In this document: positions 12,069 through 23,965 of the stretch, one piece after another
Layout of the letters: each line of letters opens with the position of its first letter
How positions within the stretch are numbered: the stretch's first letter is position 1
DNA from: Balamuthia mandrillaris
Taxonomy: Eukaryota > Discosea > Longamoebia > Balamuthiidae
NCBI GenBank assembly: GCA_031835245.1
Contig: JAVKOQ010000037.1
Span: 53,501-117,500, forward strand
Direction of reading: 5' to 3'
Length of the DNA: 64,000 nucleotides
The notes under the pieces: model-generated
Databases searched by the model: none
What the model was told of the DNA's origin: nothing
The model's input: the letters and a program-made list of their open reading frames with translations, nothing else
Program-made: the position numbers and the translations under genes

Positions 12069-12935
12069 ACGTACTCTAAAGAAGGACTGTTCCAAAGTTG
12101 AAGAGCGGCATGATTCGCCCAATGCATTCTGACATTATCCGGATCGAATATCCATATGGGATGTTTCAACTTGTTCAACACCTCCAAAGAAGCCAAGTCA
12201 ACCGGTTTGCCCCACGTCTTCTCCTTTATTCCTTCCTCGGTTTGTTTCGCGGACTTTTGTTGTTGCGATAGTTTCTCTTTGGAAGAGGTAGGTAAAGAAG
12301 AAGAGGAACGAGGAAGAGCAGGGGAAGAGGGCGCCTCTTCGATTTCGTCAAGGAGTTTTGCTAGTTGCTCTGCACCTTTCTCTTTTTTTGACGCCGCTTT
12401 GTTCTTCTTTGCTTTCTTCTTTTTCTCTTTTTCTCCTTTTGCCTTCTCCGTGCCAGCACTGTTATTCATAGTGTTGGTCTTCTTGTTTTCCTTGTTGTTG
12501 TTCTTCTTCTTCTTCTCTGGTTTCTTCAACAACTGTTTGTTGGTGTTTGGTACCTTCTCTCCATCCATTCGTTCCGAGCGGAACAAACGAACCACTTGCG
12601 GGTCGAAAGCTTGTTCTGTTATTTACACTAGTCGACGAAGAGGAAGCGGATGAAGCGACAGATGAAGACGAGGAGGAGGAAGAAGAAGATATGTTTTTGA
12701 ACATCGTCATCATTCCTGCGCTGCAACTGCATCCGCAGTAAGGACAACCCGAAGAAGGAGAAATGGAAGCGGAGAAGCGCATGCGGCCTTGCAACAACAT
12801 GGCGGCGGTACTGCTGGCAAAGGCTTCCTGTTCTTTGACGGTCCACGAACGACTCTTCCATCTTCCTCCTTCCGTTAAGTTCTGCCATCCCTCATTATGG
12901 CTGCTGCCTCTGCTTTCCACGGCTACATCCGACAT
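6591..12935 (-). CDS. Hybrid histidine kinase (PAS, HisKA, HATPase, receiver)
   Basis: Four exons in phase (12935-12749, 12615-12075, 11988-7065, 6914-6591) give about 1,991 residues. A PAS-like segment reads IWIFDPDNVRMHWAN. The HisKA box NMVSHEIRTPINGI places the phosphorylated His near residue 581. The ATPase has an N box (QILMNFVSNAIKF), a G1 box (VEDNGIGVP) and a G2 box (KYGGTGLGLSI). About 900 Ser-, Glu- and Lys-rich residues then precede a C-terminal receiver with acidic ED near VVEDNRMNQ, phospho-Asp near residue 1880 (LILMDIMMP) and a KPYN lysine. The protein autophosphorylates on His and relays to its own Asp; output probably passes through an Hpt protein not in this window. No membrane segment is evident. 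The final intron falls immediately after MDIMMP. The exon 1/2 junction is the weakest call. Confidence 0.93.
12029..12064. repeat. GA microsatellite in histidine kinase intron
   Basis: A pure AG/GA run beside the acceptor-side half of intron 2 of the kinase. The sense strand reads CT. Confidence 0.85.
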
Positions 12936-13224
12936 CTTTTTGTTTCTTGCTGTCGTTGGTTCGCTGCTGTACAATCCCAAAAAAAAAAAAAGGGAGCTCG
13001 CTGGTGAGTCTGTTTACTGTTCTTTTGCTCTTTGTTTTTTAAGGTGTCAATACAAAACCAAATCGAACAACGAAGCGACCAATATTTACCAGGAGATTAG
13101 CGAAGGGGTACCGTATCCGAGTGAAAGTTTTCCTAAAATAAGACTCATTAGCCATAGCAACCACTTTGAAAGTCACAAGACGATCTGCGTTGTGTCGGAA
13201 CGACACCACTTTCTGGAACGCATT

Positions 13225-16200
13225 TCAAAATCTGGCTGGCGTTGCGATACTGAGAATCATCTCCTTTAACCTGGATAGCTCTTCCATCGCCGGTTTACTC
13301 CTAGCATTTTGAATTTGAAAAAGAATACCATTTAGAGGAAACGAAAAGAAGGAAAGAAGAGGATGAAAATGAACCTTTCCCCAGCAGATAGTCGTCTCTG
13401 TAAAAGAGACATCGCTCGATGCAAATGCGCTTGCTCGGAAGAATTCGCTTTCGGGAGAGTAGTAAAGGTAGTATGTTCTCCCGCCGACAACCGAACGAGT
13501 CCCAGATTTTCGTCTACCCCAACAAAGCTGACGTGCGAGACACAGATGAGTTGAATCTGTTCTGTGGTGGTGCTTGTTTTCGCCTCAGTTTTGTTGACGT
13601 TGTTGAGAGAAGAAGCAGAAAGAAGTTCGGAAGGAAAACGAGAAACTGAAACATCCGCATTTTCTCTCAGTTCGATGGCGAAGATCTTCATCCCCAACGC
13701 TATTGTTTCTCCTTCTTCCTCTTCGTCGTGCATGTGAGACAAATCGGTCAAGAAGATGGTGCGAACAGTGAATGCTTTGCCGCTTCGTGAAAAGTGTCCG
13801 ATGGTCGGTCCGTTCATCCCGATGATCACTCCTACCACTTCTAATTCTTCCATAAAATTTCTCGCCATTCTCAACCATTGTATACTCTCTTCGCCCCCTT
13901 CTTTTTGTTTGTTTTCTGCACCGACGTGTTGTTGTAAAATAGATGAAGAAGAAGAAGAAGAAGCAGAAGAAGAATTGGAAGGAAGAAGAGGCCGTCCATC
14001 AACATCAACGCCAACCCACATTTCATCTTCGTTTTCAACTTCTTCAGATTGTTGTTCTCCACCGTCTCCCGCCATTAACATTTCGTTTTCTTCCTTTTCT
14101 TCATCTTCATAATCTCTTCTTTGTTGTTGTAGAATGCGATGAAGTTTTGGAAAGGTCGTCACGAATCGAGGAAGGAATAATAATTCTTCTTTTCCATTGT
14201 TTTCTTTCTCATTCTCTTTTCCGTTCGTTGTTAATGTTGCATAACGAGTATGTCTTGTCGCGCTCAATTCCAATACTCGCTTCTCTTTCTCTCTTTCTTT
14301 CTCCTTTTCTATCTTCTGTCTCGCCAACATCACTTGTTCTCCGTTTTCGTCCATCATCATCATTTCGAAATCAGAAGTTGTTGTTTCGTTTGTTGTTGAG
14401 GCAATGGTGCTATTGTTGTTGGAGGAAGAGGAAGAAGAAAGCTTTTTGGATGGAGGCTTGGGATTGAGAAAGTAGATTTTGACACAAGTTCCTTCTTTCA
14501 ACAGATCCAAAACAGAAGAAGCCGGTTCCCAAATCGTCAAAATACTAAACCCACTCTTTGGCTTTTTCTTCTTCATTTCAGATAAAGTAGTCGTCGGAAG
14601 AGAAGAAGGCAAATCACGAAGCTTCAAACGAACAAACGGAGTGACTTCGCGTTGACATTCGTTCGGATGTTCATCTATGTACTGTTGAAGTTTACCCTCT
14701 ATCTCCGCTTGTTTGGACAGCTGTACATGTTCGATCTGACGCTGCAACGCTCTTTGTTGCTCCAACGTTAACTGTTGTAGCATTTGCTCTTGTCCCATCA
14801 CCAACATTTGCTCGTAAAGCTCCTCTCCATCGTCACAACTTTCGTTGATTCTGCCGCTTCTTCTTCTTTGATTCGGTCGTTGTCGGTGTCGAGAGATTCT
14901 TTCTTGTCGTTCGTTCTCTTCCAGTTCTTTGATAAAGTCTAGTCGTTTTGCTTCCAGTATCTTCTCTCTTCGCTCTTCAAATTCGCGACAACATACCTCT
15001 TCCTGCACTCGATTTCTAAATATAAACGTCACTTTGCTATCTTGTTCTTCTTCCTCTTCCTCTTCCTCTTCGAGTTTCTGCTTCTTCTGCATCAACGTTT
15101 CGGTCTTCTTCTCCAAGAATAAGAGCGGAAACTGTCGTTGAACCACAACTCGAATGCAAGGAACCAGCCCACCCAAACAATCGATGGAAGGCGTGTTTAC
15201 TGCAAAGACTTTGCTTCGTTGAAATCCCAATTTGGCGTGCCATTTCGCTCTTCTCGTGCTGTTTGCCGAAAGTTGCAGCATCGTTGAGGAGTTAGGATCG
15301 AGTTCTAATGGAGAGATTGCAACATCACCGCCCAAAAGCTTAGCGCCTATAATGCGAAGCTTTTGTCCCACGAAGAGACGACCGAGCGCCAAGTGGCGTG
15401 TTAGGACAGGGTCCAAACGTGCGTTGACGCTGTACCATCCGTCCGTTAGTTCCACTATAGCACAAGTATCAAGAGATGCTTCGGGTTCTTCTTCGTTATC
15501 TTTTTTGGTCGAAAAAGCGGATGAAGAAGAAGCAGCAGAAGAAGACGATGAGAAAGTAGGAAAGAGCGATGTTCCAGTATCAGCTCCGAAGCTACGAATG
15601 GAAGCCACGCATAGGACCATGTGTTTCGCCGGCACTTCATCCCTCTCCAAGATAATCTTCAATGCAGAGCGATGAGCTCGGTTTACTTCTCTCTCATAGC
15701 GATACATCAGCTGTAGTAAGACTCTTTGAGGAGAGAGAAAACCTCGGCAACGATGAGGGAAGCTGCGCTCCATCGCAGCTAGCTTCCACACAATCCATCG
15801 ATAGTGGTTGGCCACCCATTCCTTGGAAAGAAGTTTTTCGTTGGTTCCTGCGTGACGTAACGCCTCCCACATTTCCTCTGGTCCAATAGTGCCTTGAACG
15901 ATTTCGTCTTCCATACCATCTTGTGCACGGCAAGAAGAAGAGGAAGAAGACGACAAAGAAGAGGTTTTCAAAGTTTGAGCATTCGATAATAGAGCTTTGA
16001 TGACATCCGGATCGCTGATCAACGGCTGAACAAGAGGAGAAGAAGCTTTTTGTTCATCACCATCTATGGTGGAAAGAAATACCAGGAATTCGTTAGCATC
16101 GAAGCAAAAGGACTTGGCGGCGATGCTATCCATCGTCATCAACGCGAGCTTGGTTCGTTGTCGATAGATGTCAGAATCGCCATTGTTGGCGACGGGCGAG

Positions 16201-19122
16201 GAACTATTCCAAGGTGATGCAACGAGGGGATCAATATTTTCTTGTTCCTCTTGAGGTTCTTCTGATGCTCGTTCTTTCTCCCCAAGAGAAGATAAAGGAA
16301 GACGAATGATATCTTCGCCCATTTCGAGTTCGAAATTGAACGTTTTGTGATTCTTTGCAGGAGAAGCACTGTTCTCGTTGTTGATATTGTTAGTATCAGT
16401 GTTGCTTTGTCGTTGATCTGTAGGTTTGTTTCGTTGAAGTTTAGGGTCGATTTTGGATCTGGGCATTTGAAATGGAGCACACCCGAACTTGTACTTGCGT
16501 CTGGCCGCTCTGTTCATGACTGAGGAGGTGGAGGAGTCATTTCGATTGGGAGTGGTCGATCGACGAAGACCTTGCCCGACCCTTCTGGTGCTACTGTTAC
16601 TGCTGGGAGATGAAGTCGAAGTGGATTTGGAAGAAAAAGAAGGCGAAGAAGATGAAGGAGTTACGACGAGCTTGGTTGGGGTTGTTAAAGTAGAGAAGGA
16701 AGAAGAGGAAGCAGAAGAAGAAGAAGAAGAAGAAGAAGAAGAAAAAGAAGAAGAAGAAGAAGAAGAAGAAGAAGAAGAAGAAGCGAGGTTGTAGCGGCGT
16801 AAGGATGAAGGGGGAGTAATAAGTCCTCCAGATACAGTGGGTCTCGTTGACATGCCAAAAGGAGAACTAGTTTGAACAAGAGAGGGGGAAGCAGGTGGAA
16901 GAGAAGATGTGGTAGATGGAGCAGTGGTTGAGGTAGGATGACTGAATGGAGTTGTAGTAACCAACTGAGTAGTGCTCTGTGAGCTTGTGTTTTCTTCTGT
17001 TGGAATTGTAATCTGTTGTTGGAGTTTTGTAAACGAGAAGGCGTTAGAAGAGGTAGAAAGATTTTAGAGAGAGAGAGAGAGAGAGAGAGTGCGTACAACT
17101 GTAGGAGTGGTAGTAATAAGCTTAACGATGCTTTCTCTATCAGCTGCTTTGTTATTCTCGGGAGAAGCGGAAGGATAGACAAACGATCGTCTTGGAGCTT
17201 GAACAGAAGGAGACGGGGAAAAATGGTTTCCCAGTTGTGGAGAGAGCGAGCTTTGCTTGTTAGGCGTTTTGGAGATTACGTCGAGACTGTTGTCTCGAAC
17301 TTGGTGAAGGGTTTTAGCGGTCTTGGAAGCAAGTTGTTGACGAGGTTGATACTGATTGTTCTGCTTGAAAGAAACAGGACTCGCGTTTTCGCTGTGTGAG
17401 TGAGGGTAGGGTGGTTGAATGCGGTGTTGAGGATAATGTTGGCTGTTTCTCGCCATTGAAGAAGGATAAGAGCGAGTTGATGGAATTGGGGAAATAGGAG
17501 GAGAGGGAAGAACGTTGCGAGGAAGGTAAGAAGAAGTAGAAGCAGAAGAACCAGAATATGGCGAAGAAGGAGGAGGCAGAGGAAGTGTTGGAGAAGACGA
17601 AACTGGCTCCTGAAACTCTGCCTCTAATGGGGCATACAAATCAGCTTCAAAGTCTGTTTCTACCCCAGCCAAAAGTTCTTGAAGCTGTATGCTGCGTTGT
17701 TCCTCCGAAAGTTGTTGCACTGGTTTTGATGCAAAGAACTCTGCGCTGCTTTCCAGCATCAACGTGGCGCTGGTATCAGCAACGATGATGTGTGACTGCT
17801 TCTCTCCTCGTGGTTGAAGTGTTAGTGAAGATGAAAGGCGAAATTTGTCGTCGTCATCGTCATCTTCTTCCGAAGAACTATCTGCATCGGCGTCATCAAC
17901 AGTGTCTTCTTGTTGACTACACTGACTGCCTGTAGCCAAAGCAAGTAACATGTTGATGTCTTCTTCCTCCTCCTCTTCTTGCTCGTCTGCTTTTCCTTTG
18001 TTTTTTTGATTACCAGAAATTCCAAGGCTTGGCTTCTCTTCGTCCGCTTCTTCTGCATGTTTCTCAGCATCGCTCTCTTGTAGCAACTTCTGAGCTCTCA
18101 ACAAGTTCTCACGACTAAATTCGACCTTCCTTCCGCTGGCTGTTGCAAAGCCACCTTTTCGTGCTAGTGTGAAGTCACCAACATCGGATTGTTTTGCCGA
18201 GTCTAACAACTGTGAAACTTCGAGCCTTTCTACTTTTTCCTCCGTTTCCATTTCGTCCCCTTCCAACGCCAACAACCGTTTTGCCTTTCGCTTTCCCTCA
18301 ATAGAAGTTTCCACGTTTTTGCCCGTTGCAGTCTTAAAGCCAACAAACTGTTGTGGTGTTGTACCTACTTCTTTCTTCTCCTCTTGATTCTGTTTTTCTG
18401 CATCTTCCAATAGCATACGCTTGACTCTTTGTAGGCTCTCCTCTGAAACTTTTACTTTGTTGCCTCTTGCCGTTTGAAACCCTACACTACGTGCAAGACT
18501 CGCCCTCTGATCTTCTTCTTTCGGAGTTTGATGACCAAAGGTGTTCGTTTCTCTTTCTCCTTCGTTATCAACGGCCTCGAAAAGTTGTTTCGCTCGTTTT
18601 ATGCTTTCTTCCGACGCTTTTATGGTGCTGCCTCTTCCTGTCTTGAAGCCTCCAAAAGTAGTCTCATCCAAAGAAGATGAAGGACCGCTACCATCTGCTT
18701 CCTTTTCCACCTCCTCTAAAAGCTGCCTAGCCCGTTCTTTGCCCTTCGCAGAGATTTCCATCTTCTTTCCTCTTCCTGTATGGAACCCCATCAATGGTGG
18801 CGATGGTGACACAGTCGTGCTGTGCTGGAGGTTATCTTGTTTCTGTTGCTCGTCTTCTTCATTGTCGTCGTCAGCCAAAACCCGTTTAGCCCGTTGCAAG
18901 CTTTCTTCGGAAAACTCTACCTTCTTACCTCGACCTGTCTGAAACCCTGAAAAGGGACGAGTTGAGCTATCTTGCTGCTGTTGATTTGACGCGCTAAGCG
19001 GTTCATCAACAGTAGCAGAATCAAAAATTTGTTTGGCTCGGTTCATGCTTGCTTCCGACGTTTTAATGGAGTGGCCCCGACCTGTCTTGAAGCCTCCAAC
19101 AGAAATAGCAGCAGCAGCAGAA

Positions 19123-19153
<31 letters not shown>

Positions 19154-21338
19154 AAGAACAAGAAGAAGCGCCGTCCTCTTCGTTCTCTACATCTTCCAAA
19201 AGCTGCCTAGCCCGCTCTTTGCCCTTCGCAGTAATCTCCAACTTTTTGCCTCTTCCAGTACGAAATCCCATCAACAGAGGTTCCGCCGGTGCTGAAGTTG
19301 CTGTGTTTGGGAGGTTCTGGTCCCCGTGTTCTTTATCGTCATTAGCATCCGCCAAAATCCGTTTCGCTCGTTGCAAGCTCTCTTCAGAAAACTCCAGTTT
19401 TTTGCCTCGGCCTGATTGAAACCCTGAAAAAGGGCGAGCTGGGTGATCTTGCTGAGGTTGATTTAACTTTTGTTGTTCTGCATCTTCATCATCAGCAGTA
19501 GAATCGAAAATTTGTTTCGCTCGTTTCATGCTTTCTTCCGAAGCTTTCATGGAGTGGCCTCGTGCTGTCTTGAAGCCTCTAACACCTGAAGCAGTAGAAG
19601 CAGAGGCAGAAAAAAAAGAGGAAGGGCTACCGCTACCGTCGTCTTCGTTCTCCACCTCTTCCAAAAGCTTTTTTGCTCGTTCTTTGCCCTCCGCGGTAAT
19701 ATCCAACTTTTTGCCTCTTCCAGTATGAAATCCTGTCAACAAGGGCTCCGCCGAACAGAGAGCTGTTGCGTTTTGAAGGTAATTGTTCCCTGGTTCTCCT
19801 TCTTCGTTGTTATCATCGTCAGCCAAAATCCGTTTCGCTCGTTGTAAGCTCTCTTTCGAAACCTCCAGCCTTTTGCCTCTACCTGTTTGAAATCCTGAAT
19901 AAGGGGCAGCGGTGTGGCTTGACCGTTGTTGTATTTCTTCGTTGGTTCGCTCTTTTGCCGTTCTTTCGTTTGGAGCAATTGTATCTGCTTCTTCAGCATC
20001 CAGCAATAGTTTCTTGGCTTTGTCCAAGTGTTCGTTTGATGGAAGTGGCATCGTTTGTCCCCTCGCTGTACGAAAACCGCTTGTCACGCCTTCTTTGTCT
20101 GTTTCCGTTCCTTCTCCACTTCTTTTGGACTTCGTCACAATGCGTTTCTGTGCCTCATCCAATAGCAGTTGCTGTCCTCCTCCGTCTGCTCCCTCTTCCT
20201 CTCCATCACTCATCATCAACTGCTTGGCCTTTGCCAGGCTTTCCTCTGAAAACTGGAGCTTCTTTCCTCCAGCAGTTTGAAATCCAGTCATGGAACGAAG
20301 CATTCTGGATGCTGATGTTGATGTTGATTGCTCTTTATCTCTTTCTTCGCTGTTCTTATCGTCTTCACGTTGTGGTTGTTGCCCGCCGTCTCCTTCAAGA
20401 TCTTCATTGTCGACTGCCCCCGATAGGCTCTTGGCTCGTTTCATTCCTGCTTCAGTTAACTCCACCTTCTTGCCACTGGCTGTTCTAAATCCCATCAAAG
20501 GAACAAAGTCATTGTTGTTCTCTTTGTCTTGCTCTTCTTTTTTCTCTTGGTCAGGTTTAGGCTCTGTATCGTCAACTTCAACCTCCAATAACAGTTTTTT
20601 TGCTTTTTGAAGGCTCTCCTCGGAGGAGGGCTTCATCCGCTTTCCGCTTGCTGCTTGAAACCCGGATATCCTTCGCGGAGCACTCTTCGCCTCAGCTCCT
20701 TGGTTCGTGTCAAGGTAAGACCGTTTGGTACCTCTTTCTTTGCTTGTTGGCGGCGAGACAGCGCTCTCCTCTAGTACTTCGCCTGTTCGTTCTTCTTCTT
20801 CTGCCATCAACCGTTTTGCTCGTTGAAGGCTGTCCTTAGAAAAGGACAGTTGTTGTCCTCTAGCTGTTCTGAAGCCCACCAAAGCTGGTGCCGAAGCGGC
20901 AGAAAAAGAAGAAGAAGAAGAAGAAGAAGAAGAAGAAGCGCTGTGAGGACTTGTACGTGTGCTATCCGTCGTGTTATCTCCGTTATCCTCGTTGTCCGGT
21001 TCTTCCTCTGCCATCAACCGTTTTGCTCGTTGTAGACTGTCCTTAGAGAAGGACACCTTCTGTCCTCTCGCAGTTCTAAATCCCGTCAAAACAGGCACTG
21101 ACGAAGGAGACGATGAAGAAGTAGGAGAGTGGGTTTGTAGCGTGTTGCTACTCGTTTGAATCGCTTCTCCTTCGCTGCTCCTCGCTGTGTTGACATCGTC
21201 GTCATCCTCGAGTTGCATACGTTGCTGGGCCTGACGGAGGGCCGCAGCGGAGACTTGCACTCGGTTGCCTCGTCCTGTTGTAAACGAGGACCCAAAAGGC
21301 GGCCGTCCACCAGGAGCGCCATCATCTAGACTTTGCAT
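13225..21338 (-). CDS. BRCA2: BRCA2 orthologue with 19 BRC-like repeats
   Basis: Three exons in phase (21338-17097, 17012-13375, 13300-13225) encode about 2,651 residues. The first ~1,100 residues carry 19 BRC-like RAD51-binding repeats of the form GFxT(A/G)xGkk-xxSxESLxrAKxLl. From about residue 1790 come the BRCA2 helical domain (WVANHYRWIVWKLAAMER) and OB folds (AIVELTDGWYSVNARLDP, GQKLRIIGAKLL). A long charged helical insertion resembling the tower and further OB sequence follow. The protein loads RAD51 on ssDNA in homologous recombination in the nucleus. Poly-Ser tracts near residue 1490 come from (GAA)n on the plus strand. Start ATG 21338 precedes repeat 1 by only 16 residues, so no separate PALB2-binding N-terminus is visible. 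Nine repeats carry FxxG rather than FxxA. Confidence 0.95.
16696..16790. repeat. (GAA)n tract encoding poly-Ser in BRCA2
   Basis: An almost pure GAA/AAG trinucleotide tract. In the BRCA2 frame on the minus strand it is read as TCT/TCC-type serine codons. Confidence 0.9.
18060..21290 (-). repeat. BRC repeat array (19 units) including a triplicated three-repeat cassette
   Basis: Nineteen BRC units lie in exon 1 of BRCA2. Units 8-10, 11-13 and 14-16 form three copies of one cassette of about 470 nt. The repeated order is an SGFQ(T/S)GRGK unit, an (L/T/M)GF(H/R)TGRGKK...AKGKERA unit and a GFKT(A/G)RG...MKRAKQIF unit. The first members lie near 19880, 19410 and 18940. Confidence 0.85.
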
Positions 21339-21578
21339 CGTGTAACGAGATCTTGTAAAATGAAAAAAAAACACAAAACAGAGTGAATTTTACGACAACA
21401 AGAATTGTTTCCCAAAAAAAAAACAAAGAGAGGAAGGAGGACAAACATACCCACACCACTAACCACCACCAAAAAGATGGTTGATCACCTTCCTTCCACC
21501 TTCTCTCTACCCTATTTTGTTTTGTTGATTGGAAAATAAATTTGAATTTCCTGGAATTATTTTGGAATAGATGTTTCC

Positions 21579-21586
21579 TGTCGACA
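21579..21586. promoter_or_regulatory. TGTCGACA palindrome (BRCA2/CSN7 promoter)
   Basis: Exact copy 215 nt upstream of the CSN7 ATG and 241 nt upstream of the BRCA2 ATG on the other strand. Confidence 0.5.
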
Positions 21587-21635
21587 AGCACCCGAGCACA
21601 TATGGACCACAAATGGAGCAGATTTCATGGTCGAA

Positions 21636-21643
21636 TGTCGACA
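21636..21643. promoter_or_regulatory. TGTCGACA palindrome, CSN7-proximal
   Basis: Exact copy 158 nt upstream of the CSN7 ATG, followed by AAAATAA, much like the AGTCGACAAAAAT copy at 38902. Confidence 0.5.
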
Positions 21644-21800
21644 AAAATAATTTGTTCGGGGAAAGAAAAAAAATTGTGTGGGCAGAGAAGAAAGAGATCC
21701 GATCTCCAGCACGCCACACAACCAAAGGGGTTCTTACACAAAACCACCCAAAAAAAAAAAAAACCACAAAAGCAGTGGGTTTACCAGGAAAGCAAGCAGA

Positions 21801-22530
21801 ATGTCCAACGAGGTAGACGTTGTTTCTGGCAATGCGGTGTTGAAGTACTGCCTTTTGGCCAAGAGCTCCAAGGGAAAGGCCTGCGCCGCCGTCATCCAGC
21901 AGGCCCTCAGTAACCCACACACCTTTGTCTTTGGTGAGCTGTTGGACATGCCCAACGTCAAAGCAGTACGTTTTTTTTATTTGTTCGATTACAACAACCA
22001 TCAAATCGACTCGCTTTTCTTCTTCCCTTTGTTATTTTTTTTTCTCTCCCTTCGATTCATCACAAACGTTGATTTATTCGCTTACACACACACACACAAT
22101 CGGTAGCTTGCAGAAACACCCGAGAACAAGCCCTGGTTCGAAGCGCTCAGCCTGTTTGCGTACGGCACCTACTCTGACTTCAAAGGTGACCTCTTCTCTC
22201 TCTCACTTTTGATTTTGGGCTACTACCGAAAATCGTTTCTTCTTTGTTTTTCCCCCCTCACCTAACACGCGGCTAACAACAGCACAAACGGATAAGTTTC
22301 CTGAGCTCTCAGAGCCCCTGCTGAAGAAACTGAAGCAGCTCTCTGTGGTCTCCATTGCCGCTGTACAGAAGGTGAGTGTTCTTAAGAACAGTGCCAAACT
22401 AGCAACCACTCTTTCTTTGGCTTGCTATTTTCTTTGTAGTCGTTGCTCACCGTTCTATCTGTTCATTTTGTTTCTCGTCCATTGCTTCTTTCTCTTGTTC
22501 TCTCTATCTTGCTCCCTCTCCTCCCTCTCT

Positions 22531-22574
<44 letters not shown>

Positions 22575-22873
22575 TTTCTCATAATAGAGCATACCGTATG
22601 TGAGATTGTTGCAAGAGCTTGAAATTTCCAACGTGCGAGAGCTGGAGGATTTGATCATTGACTGCATCTATGCCGGCCTCATCCGCGGAAAGCTCGACCA
22701 GAAACAACAGCGCTTCCAGGTCGATTGGGTAATGGGTCGTGACATCAGACCTGGACAAATCGAGGACATGATTCAAGTTTTGACCGCATGGTTTGTATTT
22801 TCTTTTCATCTTTGTACTTTTGTTTCTATGCTTGTGGTCGTGGGTGTTGTGGTTTTTGTTACACTAACCCTCG

Positions 22874-22904
<31 letters not shown>

Positions 22905-23400
22905 TACTGACTTACTAAAATGATGTCTCAGGTGTGAAAAGTCTGAAGAATTGATGGAAACCATTCAAGAAAAGGTGAAGACAGCCAACTTGATTCAAGA
23001 ACAACACAAACAGGAGAAGAAGGTATTCGAGGAGAAAGTGGAGTCCATAAAGGAGGGCCTCAAGGCCGCCATGGCAGCTGAGATGTCTGGAGACTTTGAT
23101 GGCGCCGACATGAGCGCATTTGGTTTCGGTGGCGCTAACAAGAAAGGGTTAGTTCTTCTCTTCCGTTGCTTCTCTTTTTCCTTCATCACATCTCTTCTCT
23201 CCGTGTCGCTTCTCGCTCCTCACTTTCTCTGCTACTCTCTCCACTCTCGTGCTCTCCCTCCCTCGCTTCTCGCTCTCTCTTCTCCGCGTGCTCTCTACAC
23301 TTCTTTTCTGATGTTGATGTTTTTTTTGTCTGATTTGTTTCAAAGACGTAACAAGCCCAAAGGACAAAGCGCTTATGACCAACCAAATCGCAGAAAGTAA
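21801..23400 (+). CDS. CSN7: COP9 signalosome subunit 7 (PCI domain)
   Basis: Six exons (21801-21965, 22107-22185, 22283-22371, 22588-22790, 22932-23147, 23346-23400) join in phase to 268 residues, close to metazoan CSN7. The N-terminal FVFGELLDMPNV motif is a CSN7 hallmark. It is followed by YGTYSDF, and by a PCI winged-helix segment with YVRLLQELEISNVRELEDLIIDC and GLIRGKLDQKQQ. A C-terminal coiled coil (LMETIQEKVKTANLIQEQ) precedes a basic tail. CSN7 is a scaffold subunit of the COP9 signalosome, which removes NEDD8 from cullins in SCF-type ligases. That fits loosely with F-box genes in the window, but no linkage is implied. Intron 3 contains a CT run. Confidence 0.93.
22534..22570. repeat. 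CT microsatellite in CSN7 intron
   Basis: A pure CT dinucleotide run lies just upstream of the AATAG acceptor, pyrimidine on the sense strand. Confidence 0.85.
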
Positions 23401-23965
23401 AAGAGAGAAAAAGATGAATGAATAGATGGGCGGCTCCTTGCCCTCTCCTCTCTTTTTTGACTTATCTTCCTTCCTTCGTTGTACCTTTTTTTTTTCTCTA
23501 TAATTAATATTGTGGGAAGTTCATTCCAATCAGCTTGACCATCTCCTCCAGAGTATTGCACACTCTTTGATGTTTACAGGCCCCAAGTCACCAGAGTTGG
23601 TGTAACGATGCGAGAAGCCGGTGAGGAAAGAGGAAGAAGAGAGAGCTCCTTCGTTTGCGTTTCTTCTTGCTGCCCTTCTTCTCTGCAGGGCAAACAGGTC
23701 GAGGGGGTTCCTATATCTCCGTTATCCATATTAAGTAGAAAGCTGACGCAATGCTGTCCATTTTTGTCCGAACCTTCCAAAAATGGAAATTAATGACGTC
23801 ACTCAAAATGCATCCTCTATGGACACCAGCGAACCGGTAGCACGTCTTTTTAACGCTGCTATCGGGTGTCTTTTGTGTCTTTGTGAGTTTTTGCGGTGAC
23901 AAAAAAAAAAGGCGTAGTGGGCCCACCCAACATCCTCCTAGATCTCTATCAAACGAAGGGAGGCC
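23401..23965. other. Intergenic region between CSN7 and PPEF
   Basis: Contains the CSN7 3' flank, a TGACGTCA site at 23794 and an A-run at 23901. I see no further gene. Confidence 0.6.
23794..23801. promoter_or_regulatory. CRE-like TGACGTCA upstream of PPEF
   Basis: Perfect CRE/bZIP palindrome 165 nt upstream of the PPEF ATG. The same word occurs twice at 57228 and 57240. Confidence 0.4.

Larger units (their letters stand above)
21339..21800. other. Divergent promoter region between BRCA2 and CSN7
   Basis: This 462-nt region separates two head-to-head genes. It contains two TGTCGACA copies, a TTCCTGGAA dyad at 21548-21556 and A-tracts. No further gene is seen. Confidence 0.75.

Noticed and set aside
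12462-12748. CPYCGCSC-containing continuation of histidine kinase exon 1
   Set aside because: It looks like a zinc motif, but joining to the PAS frame in phase needs the donor at 12748, which removes it as intron.
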